Positions 15,250 to 23,696 of a stretch of 64,000 nt of DNA are shown piece after piece (within the stretch, counting starts at the first letter, position 1; the number at the start of each line of letters is the position of its first letter). The notes beneath the pieces were generated by a model. The model was not told the DNA's origin. It searched no databases and was given only the letters and a program-made list of their open reading frames with translations. This DNA comes from Rikenellaceae bacterium (GTDB lineage: Bacteria; Bacteroidota; Bacteroidia; Bacteroidales; Rikenellaceae), in assembly GCA_015059945.1 (NCBI GenBank), contig SUZJ01000005.1, positions 124,001-188,000 on the forward strand. Direction: 5' to 3'. Made by a program: the position numbers and the translations under genes.

Positions 15250-15416
15250 ATAACAAATTTTAGAAACTCAGCCTAATTCTTAAATTTTTTTCAAAATTTT
15301 TTCAAATTTTTTTACAAACAATGGTGTGAGTTGGTAAATTTTTGGTCTAACGGGGCTGATAGGTGGGGTGGGGGTTGTGGTAAGTTTGGGAAGAGTTGGG
15401 AATAAAATCGAAAAAT

Positions 15417-15451
15417 AATTCTCAATTCTCAATTCTCAATTTTCAATTCTC
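15417..15451. repeat. Heptamer array (AATTCTC)5
   Basis: AATTCTC, AATTCTC, AATTCTC, AATTTTC, AATTCTC in exact phase. It lies in the 380-bp AT-rich region between the divergent ROK and mce genes, which contains no gene, only promoters for both. Confidence 0.85.
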
Positions 15452-15471
15452 ATTTATATTGCGTAAATTTG
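15441..15471 (+). promoter_or_regulatory. Candidate promoter of the mce operon
   Basis: TTTC (15441-15444), a 19-nt spacer and TAAATTTG (15464-15471). The -33 element falls inside the heptamer array. The transcript would have a leader of about 110 nt containing a GCGCGTGCGTAGCG-rich stretch. Confidence 0.5.
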
Positions 15472-15588
15472 CGACGTTTGTATGCGCGTGCGTAGCGTAT
15501 GCGCGGGCGTTATGAACATTGGAGCAGAACAAACTATGCTAAAAACAAACACAATAAACATTTACTTTTAACTAAAAAATCACAAGTT

Positions 15589-16011
15589 ATGAAGATTTCG
15601 CACATCGAGCACCTCGGTATTGCTGTGAAGAGCCTCGAGGAGGCAATTCCTTACTATGAGGAGATTTTGGGCCTCAAATGCTACAACGTAGAGGAGATTG
15701 CAGACCAGAAAGTTAAGACCGCTTTCTTCAAGGTAGGTCAGACCAAGATTGAGCTGTTGGAGCCCACCTGCCCCGAGAGCACCATCGCCGGCTTTATCGA
15801 AAAACGTGGCGAGGGTATCCACCACATTGCTTACGCCGTAGAGGACGTAGCCGAGTGCTTGGCCGAGGCCGAGGCTAAAGAGGTACGCCTGATTGACAAG
15901 GCTCCCCGCAAAGGCGCCGAGGGTCTGAACATCGCTTTCCTCCACCCCAAATCGACCAAAGGTGTGCTGACCGAGCTCTGCTGCCCCGGTTGCAAATGCG
16001 AGGAGGAGTAG
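15589..16011 (+). CDS. mce: Methylmalonyl-CoA epimerase
   Basis: Converts (S)- and (R)-methylmalonyl-CoA in the succinate-propionate pathway. The 140-residue protein is a vicinal-oxygen-chelate (glyoxalase-fold) enzyme with two beta-alpha-beta-beta-beta halves. Metal-ligand regions are visible: HLGIAV near residue 9, KIELLEP near 48, GIHHIAYAV near 80 and TELCCP near 130. The end is Cys-rich (CCPGCKCEEE). Start 15589 is used rather than the track's 15499 since homology begins at MKISHIEHLGIAV. It precedes the decarboxylase genes and feeds them the proper isomer. Confidence 0.94.
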   Translation: MKISHIEHLGIAVKSLEEAIPYYEEILGLKCYNVEEIADQKVKTAFFKVGQTKIELLEPTCPESTIAGFIEKRGEGIHHIAYAVEDVAECLAEAEAKEVRLIDKAPRKGAEGLNIAFLHPKSTKGVLTELCCPGCKCEEE

Positions 16012-16092
16012 ACCACACAATCACACAGACACAAGACAAACTAACTAACTTTTTTATAAACTTAACGCAAGGGGCCCAAGAGGGAAAAGCCA

Positions 16093-16153
16093 AATTGAAA
16101 ATTGCAAATTGAGAATTGAAAAAATTTTGATTTGGGCCAGTTAGACGTTAGAC
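16093..16153. repeat. Heptamer arrays (AATTGAA)4 and (GTTAGAC)2
   Basis: AATTGAA, AATTGCA, AATTGAG, AATTGAA at 16093-16120, then GTTAGAC twice at 16140-16153. Both lie between mce and mmdA. Confidence 0.75.
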
Positions 16154-16193
16154 GTTCCCAGAGGGTACACCCCGCGTTACACAACAAAACACT

Positions 16194-17756
16194 ATGTCGG
16201 AGATTCAAGACAAAATTGCGAAGCTGATTGAGCTTCGTGAAGAGGCAAAGATGGGTGGCGGTCAGAAACGTATCGACGCTCAGCACGCAAAAGGTAAGTA
16301 CACCGCTCGCGAGAGGTTGGCAATGATGCTTGACGAGGGTAGCTTCGAGGAGTTCGATATGTTCGTAACTCACCGTTGCACCGATTTCGGTATGGAGAAG
16401 AGCCACCCACTGGGTGATGGCGTAGTTACCGGTTACGGTACCATCGACGGCCGTCTGGTTTATGTCTTTGCACAGGACTTTACCGTATCGGCAGGCTCGC
16501 TGTCGCTCACTATGGCCGAGAAGATTTGCAAGATTATGGATATGGCAATGCGCAATGGCGCACCCGTGATTGGTCTGAACGACTCGGGTGGTGCACGTAT
16601 CCAGGAGGGTGTAAACGCTCTGGCAGGCTACGCAGGCATCTTCCAGCGTAACGTGATGTCGAGTGGTGTTATTCCCCAGATTTCGCTCATTATGGGCCCC
16701 TGCGCAGGTGGTGCAGTTTACTCGCCCGCGCTGACCGACTTTGTTATTATGAAGAAAGACACCAGCTATATGTTCCTGACCGGTCCAAAGGTTGTTAAGA
16801 CCGTTGTGGGCGAGGATGTAACTCAGGAGCAGTTGGGTGGTGCCAGCGTTCACGCAAGCAAGAGTGGTGTTGCTCACTTTGCAGTAGACACCGAGGAGGA
16901 GGCTATCGCCATCACTCGCAAGCTCATCTCGTACTTGCCCCAGAACAATATGGAGGATACCCCCGTTGTTGCTTGCTCGGACCCCATCGACCGCTTGGAG
17001 GATTCGCTCAACGACATTATTCCCGACAACCCCAACAAGGCCTACGATATGTACGAGGTTATACGTGCTGTGGTTGATAATGGCGAGTTCTTGGAGTCGC
17101 AGGAGGCTTATGCACGCAACATCATCACCGGTTTTGCAAGGTTCAACGGCCAGAGCGTAGGTATCATTGCCAACCAGCCCAAGTTTATGGCAGGTGTGCT
17201 TGATATCAAGGCTTCGTGCAAGGCAGGTAGGTTTGTACGCTTCTGCGATGCGTTCAACATTCCTATCGTTACCTTCGTAGACGTTCCCGGCTTCTTGCCC
17301 GGTACCGGTCAGGAGTATGGTGGCGTTATCGACCACGGTGCAAAACTGCTCTACGCATACTGCGAGGCTACTGTACCTAAGGTTACCGTTACCCTGCGTA
17401 AGGCCTACGGTGGTGCCTATATCGTTATGAGCTCGAAACACATCCGCGGTGATATCAACTACGCTTGGCCTTGCGCTGAGATTGCAGTTATGGGTGCCAG
17501 CGGTGCTGTTGAGGTGCTCAACGCCAAGGAGATTGCCGCTGCCGAGACTCCCGAGGCTAAGGCTGCCCTTATCGCTGCCAAAGAGCAGGAGTACAAAGAC
17601 AAGTTCTCGAATCCTTACAGGGCTGCCAGCTACGGCTATATCGACGATGTTATCGAGCCTCGCAACACTCGCTTCCGCGTGATTAGGGCATTGCAGAGTT
17701 TGGCAACCAAACGTCTGGCTAACCCTGCTAAGAAACACGGCAACATTCCATTGTAG
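16194..17756 (+). CDS. mmdA: Methylmalonyl-CoA decarboxylase alpha (carboxyltransferase) subunit
   Basis: Carboxyltransferase that moves CO2 from methylmalonyl-CoA to the biotin carrier, yielding propionyl-CoA. The 520 residues match the acyl-CoA carboxyltransferase family (beta-type PccB/MmdA). Two crotonase-like halves are visible: [14 protein letters not shown] with [12 protein letters not shown] (N-half, about 125-185) and [17 protein letters not shown] with [13 protein letters not shown] (C-half, about 360-420). With the OadG-like, biotin and MmdB genes next door it forms a membrane sodium pump rather than a propionyl-CoA carboxylase, which would need a biotin carboxylase subunit. Confidence 0.94.
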   Translation: MSEIQDKIAKLIELREEAKMGGGQKRIDAQHAKGKYTARERLAMMLDEGSFEEFDMFVTHRCTDFGMEKSHPLGDGVVTGYGTIDGRLVYVFAQDFTVSAGSLSLTMAEKICKIMDMAMRNGAPVIGLNDSGGARIQEGVNALAGYAGIFQRNVMSSGVIPQISLIMGPCAGGAVYSPALTDFVIMKKDTSYMFLTGPKVVKTVVGEDVTQEQLGGASVHASKSGVAHFAVDTEEEAIAITRKLISYLPQNNMEDTPVVACSDPIDRLEDSLNDIIPDNPNKAYDMYEVIRAVVDNGEFLESQEAYARNIITGFARFNGQSVGIIANQPKFMAGVLDIKASCKAGRFVRFCDAFNIPIVTFVDVPGFLPGTGQEYGGVIDHGAKLLYAYCEATVPKVTVTLRKAYGGAYIVMSSKHIRGDINYAWPCAEIAVMGASGAVEVLNAKEIAAAETPEAKAALIAAKEQEYKDKFSNPYRAASYGYIDDVIEPRNTRFRVIRALQSLATKRLANPAKKHGNIPL

Positions 17757-17793
17757 TTTTTTTTGACCGATTAACTAAAACCAAAATTATACT

Positions 17794-18162
17794 ATGAATA
17801 TGCTTAATTTGGGTTGGTCGGAGATTTTGTGGGTAACGCTCATTGGCTTCTCGCTGGTGGCACTCACTCTGGCTCTGCTTATCTTCGTCATCAAGCTGTT
17901 TGGTGTGGCCTTTGCAGCCAACCACAAGCAGAAGGTGGCCAAGAAGAGCGCTGCCAAAGGCGAGGCTGCACCTGCGGAGGTTGAACTTCCCACAATGGTT
18001 TCGGCCGAGACCGTTGCCGCTATTGCAATGGCAATCCGCCTGAGCGTTGGCGAGGACCACGACCGCGAGTCGGAGGTTATCACCATCCAGAAAATCAAAC
18101 GTGCCTACTCGCCTTGGAACTCTAAGATTCACGGCCTGACACAACTCCCCGATCGTAAATAA
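17794..18162 (+). CDS. Sodium pump decarboxylase gamma/delta subunit (OadG-like)
   Basis: Small membrane anchor of the decarboxylase complex, 122 aa. One N-terminal transmembrane helix (about residues 10-38, ILWVTLIGFSLVALTLALLIFVIKLFG) is followed by a Lys/Ala/Glu-rich linker and a C-terminal cytoplasmic segment (ETVAAIAMAIRLS, then AYSPWNSKIHGLTQLP) that in this family contacts the carboxyltransferase. It lies 37 bp after mmdA and 30 bp before the biotin carrier gene, in the standard operon order. Confidence 0.88.
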   Translation: MNMLNLGWSEILWVTLIGFSLVALTLALLIFVIKLFGVAFAANHKQKVAKKSAAKGEAAPAEVELPTMVSAETVAAIAMAIRLSVGEDHDRESEVITIQKIKRAYSPWNSKIHGLTQLPDRK

Positions 18163-18192
18163 CAATCACAGCGTAAGAGTAAATAGAACAAA

Positions 18193-18645
18193 ATGAAAAA
18201 CTATAATCTTAAAATCAACGACAACGAGTATAACGTGCAGCTCGACAAACTCGATCACCTGTCGAAACAGGCTCGCGTAATCGTTAATGGAACCGAGTAT
18301 ATCGTAGAGGTTGAGGGCGTTAAACCCCAGCCCAGCAAGAAACCCCAGGTTGCTGCTGCTACCTACACCGCAACTCCCACTACCGCAGCTCCCGCAGCTC
18401 CCGTAGCTGCACCCAAGGCTGCTGCCGCAGGTGGCTCGAAGATTACCTCGCCCCTGCCCGGTACTGTACTGAGCATCAACGTAGCCGTAGGCGACAGCGT
18501 TGCCGCAGGTCAGACCGTAGCTGTGTTGGAGGCTATGAAGATGGAGAACAACATTTCGGCCGACAAGGCAGGTGTTGTTAAGGAGATTTGCGTAAACAAG
18601 GGCGCCTCGGTTATGGAGGGCGACGCTCTGATTATTCTGGGCTAA
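18193..18645 (+). CDS. mmdC: Biotin carboxyl carrier subunit of methylmalonyl-CoA decarboxylase
   Basis: Carries the carboxyl group between the transferase and the membrane pump. It has 150 residues: an N-terminal segment (about 1-45), an Ala/Pro/Thr-rich flexible linker (about 50-80), and a biotinyl domain with EAMKMEN, where K116 is the predicted biotinylation site, about 35 residues from the end as expected. Start ATG 18193 with its position after the OadG-like gene is unambiguous. Confidence 0.93.
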   Translation: MKNYNLKINDNEYNVQLDKLDHLSKQARVIVNGTEYIVEVEGVKPQPSKKPQVAAATYTATPTTAAPAAPVAAPKAAAAGGSKITSPLPGTVLSINVAVGDSVAAGQTVAVLEAMKMENNISADKAGVVKEICVNKGASVMEGDALIILG

Positions 18646-18667
18646 CGAAAAGGAGGAGGAATAGATT

Positions 18668-19873
18668 ATGACAGTACTTCTTCAATCGTTTGTTGGCCAG
18701 AGCATCTCGGACTTCCTGAACTCGACAGGCTTTGCCCAGATGTTCGTAGCTGCCGGTGGCTGGAAGTGCCTTGTAATGTTGGCACTCTCTTGCTTCCTGC
18801 TCTACCTGGCTATCAAAAAGCAGTACGAGCCACTGCTCTTGCTGCCTATTGCATTTGGTATGTTGCTCACCAACCTTCCTGGTGCTGAGATGTTCCACTC
18901 CGACCTGTTTGCAGGTGGCCACGTTCACTGGCAGGAGTTGGCCGCTAAGGGTGGCTTGTTGGACTACCTCTACCTGGGTGTTAAGTGTGGTATCTACCCC
19001 TGCTTGATTTTCATCGGCGTAGGTGCAATGACCGACTTTGGTCCACTGATTGCTAACCCCAAGAGCTTCTTGATGGGTGCAGCTGCTCAGATTGGTATCT
19101 TTATGACCTTCATTGGTGCTTATGCTATGGGCTTTACCCCCGAGCAGGCAGGTTCGATTGGTATCATTGGTGGTGCCGATGGTCCTACCTCTATCTACCT
19201 GACCTCTAAGTTGGCTCCCGAGCTGCTTGGTCCTATCGCTATCGCTGCCTACTCGTATATGGCGCTGGTACCCGTTATCCAGCCTCCTATTATGAGGGCT
19301 CTGACCAGCGAGAAGGAGCGTCAGATTAAGATGACTACCCTGCGTCAGGTGTCAAAGACCGAGAAGATTATCTTCCCCGTAGTTATCACCATCATCATCG
19401 CTCTGTTGTTGCCCAGTGCTGCACCTCTGATTGGCTGCTTGATGCTCGGTAACCTGATGAAAGAGTGTGGCGTGGTTGATCGCCTTGCCAAGACCGTTCA
19501 GAACGAGCTGATGAACATCGTGGTTATCTTCTTGGGTATTACCGTAGGTGCTACTGCTACTGCCGAGTCGTTCTTGAACTTCAAGACTCTGGGTATCTTG
19601 GCACTTGGTATCGTAGCCTTCTCGTGTGGTACCGCAGGTGGTGTGCTGCTGGCCAAGTTGATGAACTTGTTCTTGCCCGAGGGTAAGAAGATTAACCCTC
19701 TGATTGGTTCGGCAGGTGTGTCGGCAGTGCCTATGGCTGCCCGCGTATCGCAGAGCGAGGGTCTAAAAGCCAATCCATCGAACTATCTGCTTATGCACGC
19801 TATGGGTCCCAACGTATCGGGTGTTATTGGCTCGGCCGTTGCCGCAGGTATCCTGCTCTGCTTCTTGGGCTAG
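18668..19873 (+). CDS. mmdB: Na+-translocating decarboxylase beta subunit
   Basis: Integral membrane subunit that decarboxylates carboxybiotin and exports sodium. It has 401 residues and about nine hydrophobic segments. Family signatures include [15 protein letters not shown] near residue 115, [13 protein letters not shown] near 165, and the terminal [15 protein letters not shown] with [19 protein letters not shown]. The conserved Asp in GGADGP is part of the sodium site in OadB. Last gene of the mce-mmd operon, with an AGGAGGA ribosome site ahead of its ATG and a terminator after it. Confidence 0.94.
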   Translation: MTVLLQSFVGQSISDFLNSTGFAQMFVAAGGWKCLVMLALSCFLLYLAIKKQYEPLLLLPIAFGMLLTNLPGAEMFHSDLFAGGHVHWQELAAKGGLLDYLYLGVKCGIYPCLIFIGVGAMTDFGPLIANPKSFLMGAAAQIGIFMTFIGAYAMGFTPEQAGSIGIIGGADGPTSIYLTSKLAPELLGPIAIAAYSYMALVPVIQPPIMRALTSEKERQIKMTTLRQVSKTEKIIFPVVITIIIALLLPSAAPLIGCLMLGNLMKECGVVDRLAKTVQNELMNIVVIFLGITVGATATAESFLNFKTLGILALGIVAFSCGTAGGVLLAKLMNLFLPEGKKINPLIGSAGVSAVPMAARVSQSEGLKANPSNYLLMHAMGPNVSGVIGSAVAAGILLCFLG

Positions 19874-19890
19874 TATACCTTATATATATA

Positions 19891-19927
19891 AAAATAAGGG
19901 CTCCGTTTTGCGGGGCCCTTATTTTTT
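19891..19927 (+). terminator. Terminator of the mmd operon
   Basis: AAATAAGGGCTCCG and CGGGGCCCTTATTT form a hairpin followed by T residues, 20 bp after the mmdB stop. Confidence 0.85.
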
Positions 19928-19955
19928 GTCGACCGTCGACCGTCGACCGTCAACC
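19928..19955. repeat. Heptamer array (GTCGACC)4
   Basis: GTCGACC three times, then GTCAACC, in exact 7-bp phase. It lies between the convergent mmdB and rpiB genes. Confidence 0.87.
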
Positions 19956-19966
19956 GACTTTCAATT

Positions 19967-20404
19967 CTATTTCTCGTAGTCGCTGATTTTGGCGATGCGG
20001 CCAACGTGGCGGCCACCCTCAAACTCGGCAGTGAGCCAAGTGTCTACAATGGCTTTGCCCATCTCGAGGCCAATCAGACGTGCACCCATAGCCAATACGT
20101 TGGCGTCGTTGTGGTTGCGCGAGAGCTGGGCCGACAGGGGCTCCGAGCAGAGCGCACAGCGAACACCCTTGACCTTGTTGGCGGCGATGCTGATGCCAAT
20201 ACCGCTGCCGCAGATTACCACGCCACGCTCGCACTCGCCACTGGCTACCGCCTCGCCTACGGCAATGCCGTGGTCGGGGTAGTCGGCTCGGTCGGTCGAG
20301 TAGCAACCTTTGTCTACGAGCTGGTGTCCTTTGGATTCGAGGTAGGCTTTAATCTCCTCTTTGAAGCTGAATGCTGCGTGGTCGCAGCCGATAGCAATTT
20401 TCAT
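19967..20404 (-). CDS. rpiB: Ribose-5-phosphate isomerase B
   Basis: Interconverts ribose 5-phosphate and ribulose 5-phosphate in the pentose phosphate pathway. Its 145 residues start MKIAIGCDHAAFSFKEEI, and CGSGIGISIAANKVKGVRCA near 68 contains the catalytic Cys. Then comes SRNHNDANVLAMGARLIG near 97. These are the RpiB/LacAB family hallmarks, and the CGSGIG form with its following segment favours RpiB over LacA/B. It lies 19 bp downstream of the nucleosidase gene on the same strand. Confidence 0.94.
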   Translation of the reverse strand: MKIAIGCDHAAFSFKEEIKAYLESKGHQLVDKGCYSTDRADYPDHGIAVGEAVASGECERGVVICGSGIGISIAANKVKGVRCALCSEPLSAQLSRNHNDANVLAMGARLIGLEMGKAIVDTWLTAEFEGGRHVGRIAKISDYEK

Positions 20405-20423
20405 AGCGTTTATTTATGGATTG

Positions 20424-21020
20424 TTAAAGATTAGTTGCTTCGAGTATCTCTACAAACTTGCCAAAGTCGGTGTGCTCGGTCACAAAGCGCTCGAACGAGT
20501 CGGCATCGCACCCCTTCTCGGGGGTGTCGCTAACCATTTTGAGCACCATTGCGGGCACTCCCTGCTGGGCTGCCACTTGGCATACGGCTGTGGCCTCCAT
20601 ATCGAACAGAGCGCGTGGGGTGCCAAAGCGAGCCTTAATCTCGCCAATCATAGGGGCATCGACAAAGCTGTCGCCCGTGTAGATGGTGGCATCGTCGGTG
20701 CCGCAAAGAGGGTAGGGGTCGGTGAGGAAACTCACGCCATCGAGCCCTGCGGGTACGTGGGCATCGTGATAGCGGGCTTGGCGTGGGGCCACTACGTCGC
20801 CAGTCGAGAAGTCGGCCGAGGCTGCTGCATAGCCAATTACGGCCACCAAGTCGAAACGCTCCTCTGCCATTGCCAGAGCTGTCTGGGCTGCGGCATAGAC
20901 CTTGCCCACATAGCCACGACGTATGGTGTAGCTGTGGAGCAGGGGTAGGGGGTAGTTATTCAAGGCTGCGAGCATATTCTCCTGCTCGGCTGCCATAGGT
21001 GTTATGACCAGAATGTTCAT
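20424..21020 (-). CDS. MTA/SAH nucleosidase-like phosphorylase-family protein
   Basis: Predicted nucleosidase cleaving S-adenosylhomocysteine and methylthioadenosine. It has 198 residues, a little short for Pfs (about 230). The fold markers are VIGYAAASA near 62, LFDMEATAVCQVA near 140 (the ME-A motif that contacts ribose), and VSDTPEKG near 164 with the catalytic Asp. luxS lies just upstream on the same strand, which fits the Pfs-LuxS route from SAH to homocysteine. Futalosine hydrolase is the main alternative, but menA nearby indicates the classical menaquinone pathway. Confidence 0.75.
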   Translation of the reverse strand: MNILVITPMAAEQENMLAALNNYPLPLLHSYTIRRGYVGKVYAAAQTALAMAEERFDLVAVIGYAAASADFSTGDVVAPRQARYHDAHVPAGLDGVSFLTDPYPLCGTDDATIYTGDSFVDAPMIGEIKARFGTPRALFDMEATAVCQVAAQQGVPAMVLKMVSDTPEKGCDADSFERFVTEHTDFGKFVEILEATNL

Positions 21021-21024
21021 TAGT

Positions 21025-21102
21025 GAATTGAGAATTGAGAGTTGAGAATTGAGAATTTTCTCAATGTCCTATAACTCTTATTATGTCCTATAAATCCTAT
21101 TA
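21025..21102. repeat. Heptamer array (GAATTGA)5 followed by 9-bp array
   Basis: GAATTGA, GAATTGA, GAGTTGA, GAATTGA, GAATTTT (21025-21059), then 9-mers TCCTATAAC, TCTTATTAT, GTCCTATAA, ATCCTATTA (21067-21102). Both array types sit side by side in an 80-bp gap and run into the luxS stop. Confidence 0.8.
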
Positions 21103-21567
21103 TTTCTTGCCGAGCAACTTGCGTACCAGTGCGCCATACTCTTTCAGGGCGGCATTTGAGCCCTCGATGTCGTAGAGCTCGGGGTTGCCACACTGCTCGA
21201 CGGTAAGGCCCGGAACGTCGCTCTTCTCTTTCAGATTCGACTGCTCTTCGCACACCTGAGCCACAGCCTCCATAACCTTGCGCTGCGAGGTGAAGCCCTT
21301 GACAATCAGGTAAAAACCAGTCTTGCAACCCATAGGTGCAAACGACACAACCTTGTTGCCCAACTTTTCGCGCAGATAGTGGGCCATCAGGTGCTCGATG
21401 GTGTGGATAGCCTCGGGGGTAAGGTACTGGTGCTCCATAGGTGCTCGGAAGCGCATATCATACGAGCGCAGGGGGTAGATGCCGGCTACGGTGTAGACCG
21501 AGCGCAGATAGAAACCACGCTCGAGGGTGGTGTGGTCGACGGCAAAAGATGCTACTTTGGATTTCAT
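21100..21567 (-). CDS. luxS: S-ribosylhomocysteine lyase
   Basis: Cleaves S-ribosylhomocysteine to homocysteine and DPD, the precursor of autoinducer-2. It has 155 residues. The metal site HTIEH (H55-H59) is present, C81 in PMGCKTGF is the catalytic Cys, and the EQCGNPELY segment near 125 supplies the third metal ligand. Length and motifs match LuxS fully. With the downstream nucleosidase gene it completes the activated methyl cycle. Confidence 0.96.
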   Translation of the reverse strand: MKSKVASFAVDHTTLERGFYLRSVYTVAGIYPLRSYDMRFRAPMEHQYLTPEAIHTIEHLMAHYLREKLGNKVVSFAPMGCKTGFYLIVKGFTSQRKVMEAVAQVCEEQSNLKEKSDVPGLTVEQCGNPELYDIEGSNAALKEYGALVRKLLGKK

Positions 21568-21616
21568 AGTGAGTAATTTTGTATGTTCAGTTTTGTTTTT
21601 CTTCGCTTGGGATATA

Positions 21617-21643
21617 CAAAGGTATTATTTTTTTATATATTTG
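21617..21643. promoter_or_regulatory. Divergent -7 boxes between luxS and menA
   Basis: CAAAGGTA (minus-strand TACCTTTG, for luxS) at 21617-21624 and TATATTTG (plus strand, for menA) at 21636-21643. Neither has a perfect -33 element. Confidence 0.45.
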
Positions 21644-21687
21644 CCTAATAGAACGAAAACTCAAACCAATAAAAACTTTCTAAGTAT

Positions 21688-22626
21688 ATGGCATCGAAAC
21701 ATACACTCAAGGAGTGGTACTTGGCCACTCGCCCCTGGTCTTTTCCTGCATCGGCAATGCCCGTAGCCTCTACTGTGGCCTACCTTTTCTGGTTGTCGCA
21801 GACGGTGGAGGGTGCCCCCGCAGTCGATTGGCTGTGTGGTGCATTGGCCTTGGTGGGCATCATACTGTTCCACGCAGGGGGCAATGTGCTGAGCGACTAT
21901 AATGACTTCCGCAAGGGTGTCGATACCCCCCAGAATGCTATGATGCTGCCCTTGGTGAACGGCTCGTTCAAGGACTACGAGTTCCGCCGCTATGGCCTTG
22001 CGCTGCTGGCGGCAGGGTGTGCTGTGGGCGTGGCGCTGCTGCTGATTACCCAAAATCTTGACCTGCTGTGGGTTGGCCTTGCGGGCGGAGTGCTTACGGT
22101 GCTCTACTCGTTTTTGAAGTACCGAGCGCTGGGCGACGTGGTCATTGTGCTCAACTATGCCATACTGCCCATTATGGGTACCTCTATTGTAGCTGTGGGC
22201 CACGTCGAGTGGTCGGCTATGGTGCTGGCGGTGCCTCTGGGACTTATTACCGACTCGATTTTGCACATCAATAACGCTCGCGATGCAGTGAGCGACCGAG
22301 CTGCGGGTGCGCGTACTTTTGCAATGCTCATTGGCCCCAAGGCATCGTCGCTGATGTATAGGGCCGAGGTGCTGCTGCCTTTTGTGTGGGTGGTAGTTGC
22401 GATATGCCTGGGGTGGTTGCCTCCGCTTGCGGTATTTGTGTTTGCTGTGGGCAAGACTGCTCTGGGAATGGCGCAGCAGGCCAAGGGTTTGGTCAGCGAG
22501 GGCCCCGAGAAGGTGGCCACGCTCGACCAGCAGAGCGCCAAGTTGCAGGCCCAGTTTAGCCTTACGATGATTATCTCACTCGTGGTCAGCGGCATTGTTG
22601 GCTGGGGTGCAAAGGTACTGCTCTAA
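21688..22626 (+). CDS. menA: 1,4-dihydroxy-2-naphthoate polyprenyltransferase
   Basis: UbiA-family membrane enzyme that adds the prenyl tail to DHNA in menaquinone synthesis. It has 312 residues and about eight to nine transmembrane helices. The first Asp-rich motif is NVLSDYNDFRKGVDT near residue 71 and the second is NNARDAVSDRAAGARTFA near 197; both bind the Mg-pyrophosphate. The start segment LKEWYLATRPWSFPAS is typical of MenA. The next gene starts 12 bp later. Confidence 0.92.
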   Translation: MASKHTLKEWYLATRPWSFPASAMPVASTVAYLFWLSQTVEGAPAVDWLCGALALVGIILFHAGGNVLSDYNDFRKGVDTPQNAMMLPLVNGSFKDYEFRRYGLALLAAGCAVGVALLLITQNLDLLWVGLAGGVLTVLYSFLKYRALGDVVIVLNYAILPIMGTSIVAVGHVEWSAMVLAVPLGLITDSILHINNARDAVSDRAAGARTFAMLIGPKASSLMYRAEVLLPFVWVVVAICLGWLPPLAVFVFAVGKTALGMAQQAKGLVSEGPEKVATLDQQSAKLQAQFSLTMIISLVVSGIVGWGAKVLL

Positions 22627-22638
22627 ACGGTGCTCGTT

Positions 22639-23268
22639 ATGGCTGAGAGAAAAGGTGTTACACTGCCCATAATTGTGGCGGCCCTGCTGTGGTTTGTTAT
22701 GTTCAGCCCCTGGACAGCTCCGCACGTCAATTTTTGGGTTACTATGGCCCTGTCGGGGGTGGTGCTTACGGGACTGGCCACGTGGTGCTCGCCCGAGCTG
22801 CGTGAGCAGGTGAGGGGACTGCTCAGCCTGCGTAATGTGGCGCTGGGCGTGGCTATTGCAGTGGCCCTGTGGGGAGTCTTTTGGATAGGCGAGAAGGTGG
22901 CGGTGTGGATGTTCCCCTTTGCCGAGGGACAGATAGGCTCTATCTACTCGATGAAACAGGGCACCAACCCCTGGATTATTGGGGCTCTGCTGCTGTTGGT
23001 CATCGGCCCTGCCGAGGAGCTGTTTTGGCGCGGCTTTGTGCAACAAAGACTGGGCAAACGCTGGGGCCCCTGGATGGGCTTTGTGGCCACTACGGCGGTG
23101 TACGCACTGGTGCACATCTGGTCGCTGAACTTTATGCTTGTGGCCTCGGCGGCGGTTGTTGGCGGGGCGTGGGGCCTGATATATCGCTTTTGGCCAAAGG
23201 GACTGGGGGCACTGGTTGTGAGCCACGCTGTGTGGGATGTGGCGGTCTTTTTGCTGTTCCCGATATAG
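22639..23268 (+). CDS. CPBP-family intramembrane metalloprotease
   Basis: Membrane protease of the CPBP/Abi (Rce1-like) group. About 209 residues and seven hydrophobic segments. The first catalytic motif is EELFWRGFVQ near residue 122 and the second is VHIWSLNF near 157; the third, SHAVWDV, is near 195. ATG 22639 is preferred over the track's GTG at 22630. It lies 12 bp after menA, suggesting co-transcription. The substrate is unknown; prenylated or bacteriocin-like peptides are substrates in some relatives. Confidence 0.87.
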   Translation: MAERKGVTLPIIVAALLWFVMFSPWTAPHVNFWVTMALSGVVLTGLATWCSPELREQVRGLLSLRNVALGVAIAVALWGVFWIGEKVAVWMFPFAEGQIGSIYSMKQGTNPWIIGALLLLVIGPAEELFWRGFVQQRLGKRWGPWMGFVATTAVYALVHIWSLNFMLVASAAVVGGAWGLIYRFWPKGLGALVVSHAVWDVAVFLLFPI

Positions 23269-23314
23269 CTTGTGTGGGGTTGCTGTGCAATACTACCCCC
23301 AAAATATGTACAAT

Positions 23315-23348
23315 AAAGCCTCAGATTGCGGTCTGGGGCTTTTTTTTG
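23315..23348 (+). terminator. Terminator of menA operon
   Basis: AAGCCTCAGA and TCTGGGGCTT form a stem (one G-U) with loop TTGCGG, followed by eight T residues. Confidence 0.85.
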
Positions 23349-23368
23349 TGCAGAAAGTGCTCATTTTA

Positions 23369-23401
23369 TTTGCTTTATGTGGCTAAAAAATGTTACCTTT
23401 G
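23369..23401 (+). promoter_or_regulatory. Promoter of the lipoprotein operon
   Basis: TTTG (23369-23372), a 21-nt spacer and TACCTTTG (23394-23401). The leader that follows is 150 nt long and unusually GC-rich. Confidence 0.6.
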
Positions 23402-23490
23402 CGGCCGTTGTTGCGCAGGCGCAACGCAGGGGCCGCTCGGCTCGATAAACCGAGGCTCCCCGAGCTCCCGAAAGCCCTAAAAGACTTAGG
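23402..23490 (+). promoter_or_regulatory. GC-rich structured 5' leader
   Basis: Two hairpins are visible: GTTGCGC-AG-GCGCAAC, and GGGGCCGCTCGG...CCGAGGCTCCCC enclosing CTCGGCTCGATAAACCGAG. It contrasts with the AT-rich sequence on either side. Role unknown; no known riboswitch class was recognised. Confidence 0.5.
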
Positions 23491-23558
23491 TCGGTTGGAC
23501 GTTAGACGCAAATATGACAAAACAACTATAACAAACTTTTAACAAAACAAAACACACA

Positions 23559-23684
23559 ATGAAAAAAACTTACATCCAGCCCAGCCTCATGGTTGAGGAG
23601 GTAATTGTCGAGAGTGGCATTGCAACATCGCCCGCATTGAGCACTATTAGTGATGCCGAAGAAGTTTATTACGATGAATTTTAA
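23559..23684 (+). CDS. Small peptide ahead of lipoprotein gene
   Basis: A 41-residue ORF too short for the track: it begins MKKTYIQPSLMVEEVIVESG, continues IATSPALSTISDAEEVYYDEF and ends TAA at 23682-23684. It has no signal peptide and an acidic tail. Short proteins opening MKKTYxxP and located just before lipoproteins or fimbrillin-like genes are common in Bacteroidales, but their function is not known. It begins about 158 bp after the -7 box and ends 12 bp before the lipoprotein gene, so the two are probably translated from one transcript. Confidence 0.7.
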   Translation: MKKTYIQPSLMVEEVIVESGIATSPALSTISDAEEVYYDEF

Positions 23685-23696
23685 TTAACTATTGCA

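Noticed and set aside
15417-15451. Possible CRISPR array from regular short repeats
   Set aside because: The units are 7 bp, contiguous and without spacers; no cas genes are present.
16062-17738. 558-aa minus-strand ORF opposite mmdA
   Set aside because: Antisense of a conserved carboxyltransferase gene; no family resemblance.
16194-17756. Propionyl-CoA carboxylase beta subunit
   Set aside because: Sequence alone fits both, but the adjacent OadG-like, biotin carrier and MmdB genes define a sodium-pumping decarboxylase.
20424-21020. Futalosine hydrolase (MqnB)
   Set aside because: Same fold, but neighbouring luxS favours a SAH/MTA nucleosidase and menA implies the classical menaquinone pathway.
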